This document shows positions 19,041 to 28,734 of a DNA stretch of 64,000 bases, one piece after another. Source of the stretch: Hyalangium versicolor (GTDB lineage Bacteria > Myxococcota > Myxococcia > Myxococcales > Myxococcaceae); the NCBI RefSeq assembly GCF_020103695.1, contig NZ_JAHXBF010000004.1, positions 186,001 through 250,000 of the forward strand. Reading direction: 5' to 3'. Within the stretch, counting starts at the first letter, position 1; every line of letters begins with the position of its first letter. Position numbers and translations under genes: made by a program. The notes under the pieces were generated by a model that made no database searches, was not told the DNA's origin, and was given only the letters and a program-made list of their open reading frames with translations.

Positions 19041-20569
19041 GCACCTCGCCCCTCTCCTGGAGTGATGAGGGCTATGCCCGCGTCTTCGAGCGCGTGCAGG
19101 AGCGCGCTGGCCTGCTGCCCCCCTCGTGCGTGCCCGCCGCCGAGGAGGGCATCGCCCGAGCCATGGCTCGCGCCCATGCCTCGAACTTCACCGCCTACCT
19201 GGAGCGCCTCACCCTCGATGCCGCGGCGCTCGATGACCTCATCACCGAGCTGACCATCGGAGAGACGTACTTCTTCCGCACCCACGAGCACTTCGACTTC
19301 CTGAGCCAACGGGTGCTCCCGGAGCTGCGCCAGTTCCGCCCCCCGGACCGCATCCTCCGCGTGTGGAGCGCCGGCTGCGCCTCCGGCGAGGAGCCCTACT
19401 CGCTGGCCGTGCTGCTGATGGAGGAGGGCTTCGGGGATCGGATGGAGGTGCTCGCCACGGACATCTCGCGCACCGCGCTCGCCCGAGCCCAACAGGCGCA
19501 GTACGGCCTGTGGTCCTTCCGGGGACTCAGGGCCGAGCGCATGCGGCCCTTCCTGCGCCAGGAGGGCTCACGCTACGTGCTCACCCCAGAGGTCCGCCAG
19601 CACGTCCACTTCGACTATCTGAACCTCGCGCTCGACACGTGGCCCTCGCCCGGCAGCGGGATCCACGGCCTGGACATCATCTTCTGCCGCAACGTCCTCA
19701 TCTACTTCACCCGCCCCACCATCGAGGCCGTGGCACGCCGGCTCCACGCGAGCCTCGCCGAGCACGGCTTCCTCATCACCGGGCCCTCGGATCCCTCACT
19801 CATCGGACTGGCGCCCCTGGAGCCCGTTCTCACCGAGTGGGGCGTCGCGTACCGCCGCCTCCCCGACCCGCCCCCGCGCGCCCTGCCTCCGCCCCGGCCG
19901 CGCTCCTACAGCACACTGCCCGTGGCTCCGGCCCTGCCTCTCGCCGCACTGCCAGTGCCTCCTCCGTCTCCTGCTATCCCCGCCTTGCCTCCTCCAAGGC
20001 CTGCCCCTCCCGCTCCGGCACTTCCCATCCGTCCCGCTCCTGCCGCCGCCTCGGCCTCGACGCTCTCGGCGGGGCTGGAGCCCGCGCGGCAGGCACTGGT
20101 GCGCGGCGACTGGCGCGAGGCGGCACAACTGGCCGGCGCTCAGCAGGACAGCCCCGAATCCTCCGTGATGGCCATCCGAGCCCTGGCCAACGTCGACGTG
20201 GAGGCCGCCGTGAAGGCCTGCGCCGAGGCCGCCTCACGGCACCCGATGACCGTGGAGCTGCGCTACCTGGAGGCCCTGCTGCTGCTGGGGCTGGGCCGGC
20301 TGGGCGAGGCCGAACGCGCCGCGCGCCAAGCGCTCTACCTGGAGCCCTCGCTGGCTGTCGCGCACCTCACACTGGGCCACGTCCTGCGGCGGCTGGGTGA
20401 TATCTCCGGCGCCGTGCGCTCCTTCCGCACCGCCGAGGCGCTCTGCGCCACCCTGCCCCCCGAGACCCCCGTCCCCCTGGCCGAGGGGGAGCGGGCGGGC
20501 CGGTTGGCCGAGCTGGCCCGGAGCGAGCAACGGCGGCTGGAGTCCACTGAGACTCGGGAGGAGAACTGA
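19037..20569 (+). CDS. cheR: CheR methyltransferase with Pro-rich linker and TPR domain (WspC-like)
   Basis: A 510-aa protein from GTG 19037, overlapping the cheW stop (GTGA). Residues 1-275 are a CheR methyltransferase: ITELTIGETYFFRTHEHFDF, the SAM-binding ILRVWSAGCASGEEPYSLA and LDIIFCRNVLIYFTRP. A Pro/Ala linker (about 280-335) leads to a C-terminal helical region with TPR-like repeats (residues about 340-500). CheR uses SAM to methylate glutamates of receptors. TPR-tailed CheR is typical of WspC, where the tail affects interaction with the receptor or kinase. Confidence 0.92.
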   Translation: MSTSPLSWSDEGYARVFERVQERAGLLPPSCVPAAEEGIARAMARAHASNFTAYLERLTLDAAALDDLITELTIGETYFFRTHEHFDFLSQRVLPELRQFRPPDRILRVWSAGCASGEEPYSLAVLLMEEGFGDRMEVLATDISRTALARAQQAQYGLWSFRGLRAERMRPFLRQEGSRYVLTPEVRQHVHFDYLNLALDTWPSPGSGIHGLDIIFCRNVLIYFTRPTIEAVARRLHASLAEHGFLITGPSDPSLIGLAPLEPVLTEWGVAYRRLPDPPPRALPPPRPRSYSTLPVAPALPLAALPVPPPSPAIPALPPPRPAPPAPALPIRPAPAAASASTLSAGLEPARQALVRGDWREAAQLAGAQQDSPESSVMAIRALANVDVEAAVKACAEAASRHPMTVELRYLEALLLLGLGRLGEAERAARQALYLEPSLAVAHLTLGHVLRRLGDISGAVRSFRTAEALCATLPPETPVPLAEGERAGRLAELARSEQRRLESTETREEN

Positions 20570-21189
20570 TGGCGGAGGGGAAGGCACCACAACCCCTGGA
20601 CTGGGAGGCCGCCCACGCGCGGCTGGCCGAGTTGGAGCAGGCCACCGAGCGCGGCGAAATCCTGAGCCCCGAGGAGGCCCGCGCCATCCTCGAAGCCCGC
20701 GCCCGCGAGCTGGCCCGCGCCGCCGTCCCGGAGAAGCCCGTGGGCACCCGGGTGGAGGTGGCGCGCTTCCAGTCCGCCGGCCAGAGCTACGCGCTGGAGA
20801 CGCGATTCGTGCACGAGGTGCTCCGCGACATGGAGCTCACCCCGCTGCCCGGTGCGCCCCCCCTGCTCCGAGGCCTTACATTGCTGCGTGGGGAGGTGCT
20901 GCCCGTGGTGGAGCTGGCCCCCCTCTTCGGCCGACCCCCTTCCGGGCGCGGCACCGTGGTCCTCGTCGTGGGAGCCCACCGGCCGGATCTCGGCGTGTGC
21001 GTGGAGGCGGTGGAGGAAATCACCCTGCTGCCCCGTGACGCGCTGCTGCCTCCGCCCTCCACGCTCCCGGCCGAGGCCGCCGCCCTGGTGTCTGGCATTC
21101 ATCGCGAGGGCACGCTCCTGCTGGAGGGCGCGGCCCTGCTGCGCGACAGTCGTCTCATCTTCGATCTCTCCGAAGAAGGAAACCCATGA
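20569..21189 (+). CDS. cheW: second CheW-family adaptor with helical N-terminal extension (WspD-like)
   Basis: A 206-aa protein. Residues 1-60 are a charged helical extension ([20 protein letters not shown], then [19 protein letters not shown]) common in CheW-like proteins of alternative-function systems. Residues about 62-200 form the CheW domain ([40 protein letters not shown]). Start overlaps the cheR stop (TGATG). The usual acidic-basic ligand residues of CheW are partly altered, so it may bind a different receptor subset or have a structural role. Confidence 0.9.
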   Translation: MAEGKAPQPLDWEAAHARLAELEQATERGEILSPEEARAILEARARELARAAVPEKPVGTRVEVARFQSAGQSYALETRFVHEVLRDMELTPLPGAPPLLRGLTLLRGEVLPVVELAPLFGRPPSGRGTVVLVVGAHRPDLGVCVEAVEEITLLPRDALLPPPSTLPAEAAALVSGIHREGTLLLEGAALLRDSRLIFDLSEEGNP

Positions 21190-22826
21190 GCATCGGGAAG
21201 AAGATCGGGACAGGCTTCGGCCTGTCCCTACTGGTCCTGCTGGCCATCGCCGCCGTGGCCTATCAGGTCATCCAACAGCTCACGAGCACCACCGAGGGGC
21301 TGCTCGAGACGCGCAACCACCTCAAGTACATCCGCGAGCTGCGCCTATCCATCGCCGACGCCGAGACGACCGAGCGCGGCTTCATCCTCACCGGGGACGA
21401 GGGGTACCTTCCCCCCTACAACGAGGCGCGCGAGGCCCTGGAGAGCAACCTCCAGGCGCTGCACGAGTCCTTGAAGGATCCGGATCTGCTGGCCCGTCTG
21501 CGGCGCATGGAGCCGCTCTTGAAAGGGCGGATGGAGGCGCTGGATCAAGGCATCCATCTCCGGAAGGAGAAGAGCCCGGAGGCGGCCAGCGAGTACGTCC
21601 GCACCAACCGGGGGCTGGAGACGATGCAGGCCATCCGCGAACAGGTGGATGAGATGCAGGAGATTGGCGAGAAGATCTGGGACGACCAGCAGGACCGGAC
21701 CAAGGAGAGCGCCCAGCGCAACCTCATCATCCTGGCCCTGGGCTCGGCGCTCGGGCTGTTCGTCGTGGCCGCCAGCAGCATCCGCATCACCCGCGACATC
21801 ACCCATCCCCTGGAGCGGCTGATGAAGGGCGTGGAGGAGTTCAGCCGGGGCAACCTCACCCACCGCATCGAGGTGCACAACGACGACGAGACGGGACGGC
21901 TGGCCCGCGCCTTCAACGGCATGGCCGAGCGCCGCCACGAGGCCGAGGCGCAGCTGGCCAAACAGGCGGAGCAGCGGGAACAGACCCTGCGCGCCGTGGC
22001 CGAGTTCGTCAATCAACTGGCCGGTGCCAGCTCGCAGATCCTCTCCAGTACCAGCGAGCAGGTGGCCAGCGCGCAGGAGCAGGGCAGTGCCGTCTCCGAG
22101 ACGGTGAGCACGGTGGAGGAGATCGCGCAGACCTCCGACGAGGCCGCGGGCCGGGCCCGGGTGGTGAGCGAGTCCGCCCGCCAGTCCGAGGAGCTGGGCC
22201 GCAACGGGCGCCAGGCGGTGGACGAAGCCGTGACGGCCATGGCCACCGTGCGCACCCAGGTGGAGTCCATCGCCGCGCGCATCCTCGCCCTGGCCGAACA
22301 GGCCCAGGCCATCGGAGACATCATCAACACCGTCAACGACATCTCCGAGCAGACGCACATGCTGGCGCTCAACGCCTCCATCGAGGCCAGCCGCGCCGGA
22401 GAGCACGGCCGGGGCTTCGCGGTGGTGGCCGCCGAGGTGAAGGCGCTGGCCGACCAGTCCAAGAAGGCCACCTCCCAGGTGCGGCAGATTCTGGGCCACA
22501 TCCAGAAGGCCACGCACTCCGCGGTGATGACGACCGAGGAGGGCACCAAGAGCGTCACCATGGCCACCCGCGTGGTGGGACAGGCGGGCAGCACCATCCA
22601 GACGCTCGGGGAGCTGCTGGCCCAGGCCTCGCTCACGGCCGCGCAGATTGCCGCCTCGGCCAACCAGCAGGCCACCGGCATCGGGCAGATCCGCCAGGCC
22701 ATGCGGGATGTGAACCAGTCCTCTCAGCAGGCGCTGGCCTCCACCCGGCAGACGGAGCGCGCGGTGCAGGACCTCAACGCCATGGGGCTGAAGCTCAAGA
22801 GCCTGCTGAGCGACTACGGACGCTGA
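21186..22826 (+). CDS. CHASE3-type methyl-accepting chemotaxis protein
   Basis: A 546-aa receptor overlapping the upstream cheW by 4 bases. Membrane segments at about residues 8-30 and 180-200 bracket a periplasmic CHASE3-like helical sensor with its hallmark [24 protein letters not shown] domain follows ([15 protein letters not shown]), then the signalling domain with [20 protein letters not shown] and [19 protein letters not shown]. It lies inside the Che operon and should be the dedicated receptor. The A-to-S change (LNASIEA for LNAAIEA) is a tolerated variant. In Wsp operons the receptor is first; here it sits between the second cheW and cheA. Confidence 0.93.
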   Translation: MSIGKKIGTGFGLSLLVLLAIAAVAYQVIQQLTSTTEGLLETRNHLKYIRELRLSIADAETTERGFILTGDEGYLPPYNEAREALESNLQALHESLKDPDLLARLRRMEPLLKGRMEALDQGIHLRKEKSPEAASEYVRTNRGLETMQAIREQVDEMQEIGEKIWDDQQDRTKESAQRNLIILALGSALGLFVVAASSIRITRDITHPLERLMKGVEEFSRGNLTHRIEVHNDDETGRLARAFNGMAERRHEAEAQLAKQAEQREQTLRAVAEFVNQLAGASSQILSSTSEQVASAQEQGSAVSETVSTVEEIAQTSDEAAGRARVVSESARQSEELGRNGRQAVDEAVTAMATVRTQVESIAARILALAEQAQAIGDIINTVNDISEQTHMLALNASIEASRAGEHGRGFAVVAAEVKALADQSKKATSQVRQILGHIQKATHSAVMTTEEGTKSVTMATRVVGQAGSTIQTLGELLAQASLTAAQIAASANQQATGIGQIRQAMRDVNQSSQQALASTRQTERAVQDLNAMGLKLKSLLSDYGR

Positions 22827-24973
22827 TGGATCGCGATCGTCTGGCACAGGCGCTGATGGCCACGTTCCTCGAGGAGCTCGAGGGACACATCGCCGCGCTC
22901 AACCGCGACCTGCTGGCCTGGGAGAAGGCCTCCAGCACCGCGCGCGCCCAGGAGCTCGTCGGCTCGCTGCTGCGCACGGTGCACAGCGTGAAGGGCGCCT
23001 CGCGCGCGGTGAGCCTGAGCCTGGTAGAGACGGCCTGCCATCGGCTGGAGGAGGTGCTCGCCGCGCCACGCGCGCACCCGCCCCCTCCCGAGGTGCCCGA
23101 GCTAGGCTTTGCCTTCGCCGACGCGCTGGACGATGCGCGCCAGCGGCTGTCCCGGAAGCAGGATCTGGTCGGATCTCCACTGGAGGCCCTGCTGCCTCGG
23201 CTGTCCACGGCGGCACAGGGACAGCCCTCCCCAGCGGTTCCCGTGGCTCCTCCGGCGGTGCCCCCTCCTCCGCCCGAGCCTCCTGCCCGAACCGCGGCAC
23301 CCGCCGCCGAACCTTCGAGCGAAGCCCCCACCGCGGAGGCGCTCCCGGTACGGGTGTCGGCTCAGAAGCTGGATGCACTGCTGGCGCGCAGCGGAGAGCT
23401 CCGCGTGTCGAGCCTGCGTCTGGAGGGACGCGCCGAGTGGGTGGAGTCGCTGCGCGAGGAGCTCGCGTCCCTTCGCGCGCGCCTCCAGGGCCCCGAGGAG
23501 GCCTCCGCGCGCCGGCTGGAAACACGGCTGGGCCAGCTCTCCCGAGAGCTGCTGGCGGACAGGCTCACGCTGTCCCAGGCCGTGAGCGGGTTGGACGAAG
23601 AAGTGCGGCGCGCGCGGACCCTGCCCTTCGCGGAGGCCTGCGAGGGCCTGGAGCGCACCGCGAGAGATGTGGCCCGGGGCGCCGGCAAGCAGGTCCGGCT
23701 GGAGGTGCACGGCGGGGCACTGGAGCTGGATCGCTCACTCCTCCAGGGCCTGCGTGAGCCGCTGCTCCATCTGGTGCGCAACGCCGTGGGCCATGGCCTG
23801 GAGACTCCCGAGGAGCGCCGCCGCGCGGGCAAGCCTCCCGAAGGCCGCGTCGCGCTCGCCGCGAGGCTCTTCGGCGGCCGCGTTCAGGTGTCCGTGGAGG
23901 ATGATGGCCGAGGCTTGGACCTCGACGCCATCCGCGCGCGGGCCAGGGCCCAGGGCTGGGAGGTTCCCGAGGGCGTGGCCGCCGCGCGTCTCATCTTCCG
24001 CTCGGGCCTGTCCACCGCCACGCAGGTGACGTCCGTGTCCGGGCGCGGAGTGGGGCTCGACGTGGTGCGCTCCCAGGTGGAGGCACTCCGTGGCAGCGTG
24101 GATGTGTCCTTCCTGCTCGGAGCCGGCACCCGCTTCGTGCTGGACGTGCCCCTCACCCTGAGCACACTGCGAGTGCTGTTGGTCACCGCGAGCGGGCAAC
24201 AGTTCGCCCTGCCCGCCGAGAGCGTGGAGCGCCTGCTGCGCCTGGCCCCCAGCGAGGTGCGCGACGTGGAGGGCCGGCAGGTCTGGGTCGCCCCGGACGT
24301 GCTGGTGCCGCTCACCTCGCTGACCGCGGTGCTGGGGCTGCCCGCCGGAATTCCGAAGGCCCGCCTCGCCACGGTGGTGCTGGCCGCGGGCTCGCTGCGC
24401 GTGGCGCTGGGCGTGGACGAGGTGCTGGCCGAGCAGGAGGTGCTCGTTCGCGGACTGGGCTCTCGCGTGCGGCGGGCGCGGCACGTCTCCGGTGCGGCGG
24501 TGCTTCCGGACGGGAAGATGGCGCTCCTTCTCCATCCCGGCTCGCTGATCCGCATCGCGGAGGGCATGCCCCAGGCCACCCTCTTCCCCGCTGCCTCGAC
24601 CAAACGTGTCCGCCAGCGCATCCTGCTGGCGGATGACTCCCCGACGACCCGGGCCCTGGAGCAGAGCCTGCTGGAGGCCGCAGGCTACGAGGTGCTCGCC
24701 TGCGCCGACGGCGCCGAGGCCTGGGAGCGGCTGCAGCGCGTGGGCGCGGACGCGCTCGTCACGGACGTGGAGATGCCGCGCATGGACGGCTTTGCCCTCA
24801 CCGAGGCGGTGCGCACCTCGCCGCGCTTCTCGCGACTGCCCGTGGTGCTGGTCACCGCGCGCGACAAGCCCGAGGACAAAACGCGCGGCCTGGAGGTGGG
24901 CGCCAGCGCCTACCTGGTGAAGAGCGCCTTCGACCAGACGAACCTGCTGGAGACCTTGAGACGACTGCTATGA
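22826..24973 (+). CDS. cheA: CheA-receiver hybrid kinase (WspE-like)
   Basis: A 715-aa protein overlapping the receptor gene (TGATG). Order: Hpt domain (about 1-110) with the phosphorylatable His in TVHSVKGASRA; Pro/Ala linker; helical dimerisation section (about 170-290); ATPase domain with LVRNAVGHGLETPEERR, EDDGRGLD and GRGVGLDVVRSQ; CheW domain (about 440-575); receiver domain (about 590-715) with ILLADDSPTT, phospho-Asp in VTDVEMPRMDG and a Lys near VKSAF. The N-box reads NAVGHG where most CheA proteins have NA-x-DHG, so the usual Asp is Gly. There is no CheY-binding P2 domain, fitting a kinase that phosphorylates its own receiver and CheB. Confidence 0.93.
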   Translation: MDRDRLAQALMATFLEELEGHIAALNRDLLAWEKASSTARAQELVGSLLRTVHSVKGASRAVSLSLVETACHRLEEVLAAPRAHPPPPEVPELGFAFADALDDARQRLSRKQDLVGSPLEALLPRLSTAAQGQPSPAVPVAPPAVPPPPPEPPARTAAPAAEPSSEAPTAEALPVRVSAQKLDALLARSGELRVSSLRLEGRAEWVESLREELASLRARLQGPEEASARRLETRLGQLSRELLADRLTLSQAVSGLDEEVRRARTLPFAEACEGLERTARDVARGAGKQVRLEVHGGALELDRSLLQGLREPLLHLVRNAVGHGLETPEERRRAGKPPEGRVALAARLFGGRVQVSVEDDGRGLDLDAIRARARAQGWEVPEGVAAARLIFRSGLSTATQVTSVSGRGVGLDVVRSQVEALRGSVDVSFLLGAGTRFVLDVPLTLSTLRVLLVTASGQQFALPAESVERLLRLAPSEVRDVEGRQVWVAPDVLVPLTSLTAVLGLPAGIPKARLATVVLAAGSLRVALGVDEVLAEQEVLVRGLGSRVRRARHVSGAAVLPDGKMALLLHPGSLIRIAEGMPQATLFPAASTKRVRQRILLADDSPTTRALEQSLLEAAGYEVLACADGAEAWERLQRVGADALVTDVEMPRMDGFALTEAVRTSPRFSRLPVVLVTARDKPEDKTRGLEVGASAYLVKSAFDQTNLLETLRRLL

Positions 24974-26031
24974 ATGCCAACCTGCCCAACCCGCTGCGCG
25001 TCGTGGTGGCCGAGGACTCGCCCACCGCGCGCCGGCTGCTGGTGGAGATCATCCGCGCGGACCCGGGGATGCAGGTGGTGGGCGAGGCCAAGGATGGGCT
25101 CGAAGCGGTGGAGCTCACCCAACGGCTGCGTCCCCACCTGGTCACCATGGACATCCAGATGCCGAACCTGGACGGCCTCCAGGCCACCCAGCGCATCATG
25201 ACCGAGGTGCCCACTCCCGTGGTGGTGGTGTCCACGCTGGTGGAGCGGGACATCCAGACCTCCATGGCCGCGCTGCGCGCCGGAGCGCTCGCCGTGCTGC
25301 AGAAGCTGGTGGGCCCCGAGTCCCCCGACTTCGAGCGGGAGAGCCGCCACCTGCGCGACACCCTGAAGGCCATGGCCATGGTGAAGGTGGTGCGCCAGTG
25401 GCCGCCGCGTTCGCGGACTCCGCTCAGCCCCGCGCCCACCCCGCCCCTCTCTCGCGCGCCCCCCACGGTGCTGGCCATCGCCGCGTCGACGGGAGGCCCC
25501 GCGGCGCTCCACCGCATCTTCTCGGAGCTGCCAGCGGACTTCCCGCTGCCCATCCTCCTCGTGCAGCACATCGCCCTGGGCTTCGCCGAGGGCATGGCCC
25601 AGTGGTTGAACTCGGCCACGCCGCTGAAGGTGAAGGTGGCGAGCGACGGAGAGCCGCTACAACCGGGCACCGTCTACATCGCCCCGGATGACAGGCACCT
25701 GGGCGTCACCTCGGACGGAAGGACGCAGGTGTCGAACGCGGCGCCCATCAGCGGCTTCCGTCCCTCCGGCACGCACCTGTTCCGCTCGGTGGCGCGCGCA
25801 TACGGCGCCAGCTGCATCGCGCTCATCCTCACCGGCATGGGCCAGGATGGACTGGAAGGAGTACGCGAGCTGCGCCAGGCTGGCGGGCGGGTGCTGGCAC
25901 AGGATGAGACCAGCTCCGTCGTCTTCGGCATGCCTGGAGTGGTGGTGGCCGCTGGGCTCGCGGACGCCGTGCTCCCGCTGGACGGCATCGCCGCGCACCT
26001 CAAGGAGCTGGCCGCTCCCGCCGCGAGTTGA
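24970..26031 (+). CDS. cheB: CheB receptor methylesterase (WspF-like)
   Basis: A 353-aa protein overlapping the cheA stop (ATGA). The N-terminal receiver (about 1-125) has the acidic pocket VVAEDSPTARRL and phospho-Asp in LVTMDIQMPNLDG. The C-terminal methylesterase (about 165-350) has all three catalytic residues: Ser in AIAASTGGPAAL, His in LLVQHIALGF and Asp in LTGMGQDGLEGV. It removes receptor methyl esters and resets CheA activity. Last gene of the operon; no GGDEF response regulator follows. Its last 32 bases overlap the 3' end of the convergent gene. Confidence 0.94.
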   Translation: MNANLPNPLRVVVAEDSPTARRLLVEIIRADPGMQVVGEAKDGLEAVELTQRLRPHLVTMDIQMPNLDGLQATQRIMTEVPTPVVVVSTLVERDIQTSMAALRAGALAVLQKLVGPESPDFERESRHLRDTLKAMAMVKVVRQWPPRSRTPLSPAPTPPLSRAPPTVLAIAASTGGPAALHRIFSELPADFPLPILLVQHIALGFAEGMAQWLNSATPLKVKVASDGEPLQPGTVYIAPDDRHLGVTSDGRTQVSNAAPISGFRPSGTHLFRSVARAYGASCIALILTGMGQDGLEGVRELRQAGGRVLAQDETSSVVFGMPGVVVAAGLADAVLPLDGIAAHLKELAAPAAS

Positions 26032-26749
26032 GCCACTGGGCCCACCGGGACGGGAGGGGCTCGGCCGGCGCCACGGGCTCCGGAGTCTTGAGCGTGGGCC
26101 GCAGCGCCTCCGCCAGCTTCTCCAGCTCCCACACCCGGAGGTGACGGATCCGCAGATGGACCCGCCGGTTGTTCACCTGCGCATCCATCCGGGGCGGGAA
26201 GCGGCTGTGCTCGTTGAAGTGGCGCCGGAGAATGTCGAGGTAGCGCTCCACGGGCCCCTCCTCCTGCTCCAGCTTCCCGGCGCCGGGCCAGGAACGCCGG
26301 GCCTGGATGGCGGCCCGCAGGTCCTCGGCGGTGCAGTCCGAGAAGGGCTTGGCGATCTGCAGTCCGCCCCGGCGTGGAATCTCGATGGGGGTGGGGCCCG
26401 GCTCCTTCCTGTCGATGTGAAAGATCCAGATGTGCGCCAGCCGCATGTACTCCAGGAGCGAGCCCAGGCTCGCCATGCCGTACTTCTCGCAGACCGGCAG
26501 GGAGAACGTGTTCGCCACCGCTCCGTACATCGTCAGGGTCCGGTGCGAGAGCACGCGCACGTGGCGGCGGAAATAATCGCGCGTGGTCCGGCACCGGCCC
26601 AGGGCCAGCCGGTGCGCCACGATGTGGTTGTAGAGCAAGCCGATCCGATAGTGGCCCGCCGTGCCCTGCATCAGGCACTGGAGGATGGAGTCGCGGCACT
26701 GCTCGAGCGTCGCGTTGTTGGGGATGTTCTCGACTGGGTTCTCGTTCAT
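26000..26749 (-). CDS. unknown cytoplasmic protein, 249 aa
   Basis: Start at ATG 26749 with a GAGGC site upstream. No signal peptide or membrane segment. The first ~110 residues are helical with a compact Tyr/His/Arg-rich stretch (YRIGLLYNHIVAHRLALGRC, DYFRRHVRVLSHRTLTMYG) and a possible helix-turn-helix (LPVCEKYGMASLGSLLEYMR). The C-terminus is charged and ends in a Pro-rich tail. Family not recognised. Its stop lies within the cheB coding region, giving a 32-base convergent overlap; convergent transcripts could interfere. A DNA-related role is only a guess from the helical pattern. Confidence 0.65.
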   Translation of the reverse strand: MNENPVENIPNNATLEQCRDSILQCLMQGTAGHYRIGLLYNHIVAHRLALGRCRTTRDYFRRHVRVLSHRTLTMYGAVANTFSLPVCEKYGMASLGSLLEYMRLAHIWIFHIDRKEPGPTPIEIPRRGGLQIAKPFSDCTAEDLRAAIQARRSWPGAGKLEQEEGPVERYLDILRRHFNEHSRFPPRMDAQVNNRRVHLRIRHLRVWELEKLAEALRPTLKTPEPVAPAEPLPSRWAQWLNSRRERPAP

Positions 26750-26871
26750 GGGGCTGCCTCGTGCAGGAGTGGTGTGAAACGCAGCGCGCCAGAGCAGGAA
26801 CCGGACCAGCCACAAAACGCCCTGATTCCGAGGAGATACAAAACAGGCCCACCCCACCCGGAGTCTCACCG

Positions 26872-26929
26872 CGTGGACGGTCCAGTCCACGAAACGAGAC
26901 GGATGGCGGGGCGTTCGAGAAATGTTCTC
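26872..26929. promoter_or_regulatory. two inverted repeats in a divergent promoter region
   Basis: CGTGGAC (26872-26878) and GTCCACG (26885-26891) are perfect inverted repeats around a six-base spacer; GAGAA-ATG-TTCTC follows at 26917-26929. Both lie between the leftward unknown gene (26749) and the rightward kinase (27040), so either could be an operator. No regulator can be assigned. Confidence 0.35.
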
Positions 26930-27039
26930 CATTCTCCAGAGGGGACTTGAACTCGCAGGCAGCCCCCTGGACACTTCCTGGGGACAAGGAACAGATCTCC
27001 CTTGCTCGTCTTCTTCAGCGCGTGAGTACGACTCGATCC

Positions 27040-28722
27040 ATGAGAGAGCAGACCGACAGGTGGGCCAGTGTCTTCGAGGCCCTTCCCGATCCGGCCTATC
27101 TGCTCGATGAGACGGGTCGCATCTCCGCGTGCAGCAAGGTGGGAGCACGGGTGCTCGGCCTGGAGCCCACGGAGCTGGCGGGCCGCCGCTGGGGCGAACT
27201 GCCTGTCGAGCTCCAGGTCCTCGCCCGGCTGGAGGCCGAGCGATCCAAGGTGCTTTCCACCGGAAGCGCTAGCACCCTGGAGAGTCCCTGGCCCACACCC
27301 GGAGGCCCCAGCCTCCACGCCTTTCAGCTCACGCTCGTGCCCGGAGAGGGAGCGGGCATGCAGGTGCTGGTGACGGCCCGCTCGCTGTCGGAGGCGGAGA
27401 CGGTCTACGCCCGCGCCCTGGAGATGGAGCAGGCCGCCCGCGCCGAGGTCGAGACCGCCGAGCGCCGCCGCTCCTTCCTCTATCAAGCGATGAGCACGCT
27501 CTTCGCCCACCCGCCGGATCCGCAGGGCATGTACACGCTGTTGGCCCACCTGGCCGTGCCGGACCTGGCGGACTGGTGCCTGGTGGATGCACTCGAGCAG
27601 GACGCGTGGGTGTCTCGCGTGGCCTCGGCCTGCCTGGATCCGACCCAGGAGGAGAAGGCCCGCGCCCTGCCCCAGCGGATGGAGCTGCGCACGGACGCAC
27701 CCATCGGCCTGATGCGCGTGCTGCGCACCGGTGAGTCCGAGCTGGTGCCCGCGGTGACGGACTCGCTGCTGCGCGCCGCCGTGGCAGAGCCCCACCACCC
27801 GCAGCTGCTCTCCCTGCTCCAGGCCCGCTCGTACATGATCGTTCCCCTGCGCGCGCGCGGGAACACGTTGGGCGCCGTCACCTTCGTGGCCTCGCACTCC
27901 GGGCGGCGCTACGGGCAGGAGGACCTAGCCCTGGCGGAGGACCTCTGCCAGCGCGCCAGCCTCGCCATCGATAACGCACGACTCTTCGGCGAGTCCCGCC
28001 GCGCCACCCGCGCCCGCGAGGACCTGCTGGCCGTCGTCTCGCATGATCTGCGCAATCCGCTGAACGTGGTGCAGCTCGGCTCCGCATTGCTGCTGCGCGA
28101 GCGGCCGGGCGTGGCTCGGGACGAACACGTCATCAAGCACGCCACCCGGATCCGCGATGCCTCGGATCGAGCGCTGCGGCTCATCTCGGATCTGCTGGAC
28201 TGGGGGCGCCTGGAGGAAGGCCGTCTGCCGCTGGAGCTGCGCGAGGAGGAACCTTCGGCGCTGCTGGCGGACGCTGTGGACAGCGTCCGTGCCCTGGCGG
28301 AGGCCCACCAGCTCCACGTCACCCTGGATGTACCCGACAACCTGCCCCACGTCCGATGCGACCGGACGCGCGTGCTCCAGGTGCTGGGCAACCTGCTGGG
28401 CAACGCGGTGAAGTTCACCGAGGCCGGCGGCCACATCACCGTGAGCGCCCGCACGCGGGGCACGGAGATCCGCCTCTACGTGCGCGACACGGGAAAAGGC
28501 ATCGCCCCCGAGCAACTGCCCTACGTCTTCGACCGCTACTGGCAGGCCAAGGACGCGGCCAGCCGAGGCACGGGGCTCGGGCTGGCGATCGCCAAGGGGC
28601 TCGTGGAGGCCCACGGCGGCCACATCTGGGCCGAGAGCACGCCGGGCCTGGGCAGCACCTTCTCCTTCAGCCTGCCCGCGCTCCAGGCCTCTCGGCAGCC
28701 CACCGAGGACGCCCACTCCTGA
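27040..28722 (+). CDS. PAS-GAF sensor histidine kinase
   Basis: A 560-aa cytoplasmic kinase from ATG 27040 (GTG 27022 is an alternative; neither has a clear ribosome-binding site). Order: PAS (about 5-115, VFEALPDPAYLLDETGRISA); a coiled linker; GAF (about 145-310, ending FVASHSGRRYGQEDLALAED); HisKA with phospho-acceptor His in LLAVVSHDLRNPLNVVQLGS; and ATPase with N-box NLLGNAVKFTEAG, DTGKGI and GTGLGLAIAKGLVEAHGG. All catalytic boxes are intact. A receiver-only gene is convergent 12 nt downstream and is a plausible partner. Confidence 0.92.
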   Translation: MREQTDRWASVFEALPDPAYLLDETGRISACSKVGARVLGLEPTELAGRRWGELPVELQVLARLEAERSKVLSTGSASTLESPWPTPGGPSLHAFQLTLVPGEGAGMQVLVTARSLSEAETVYARALEMEQAARAEVETAERRRSFLYQAMSTLFAHPPDPQGMYTLLAHLAVPDLADWCLVDALEQDAWVSRVASACLDPTQEEKARALPQRMELRTDAPIGLMRVLRTGESELVPAVTDSLLRAAVAEPHHPQLLSLLQARSYMIVPLRARGNTLGAVTFVASHSGRRYGQEDLALAEDLCQRASLAIDNARLFGESRRATRAREDLLAVVSHDLRNPLNVVQLGSALLLRERPGVARDEHVIKHATRIRDASDRALRLISDLLDWGRLEEGRLPLELREEEPSALLADAVDSVRALAEAHQLHVTLDVPDNLPHVRCDRTRVLQVLGNLLGNAVKFTEAGGHITVSARTRGTEIRLYVRDTGKGIAPEQLPYVFDRYWQAKDAASRGTGLGLAIAKGLVEAHGGHIWAESTPGLGSTFSFSLPALQASRQPTEDAHS

Positions 28723-28734
28723 CGGGCCGCTCGC

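Noticed and set aside
22000..22800. Repeated Ala/Gln/Glu-rich segments in the chemoreceptor
   Set aside because: These are heptads of the normal MCP cytoplasmic coiled coil, not a nucleotide repeat.
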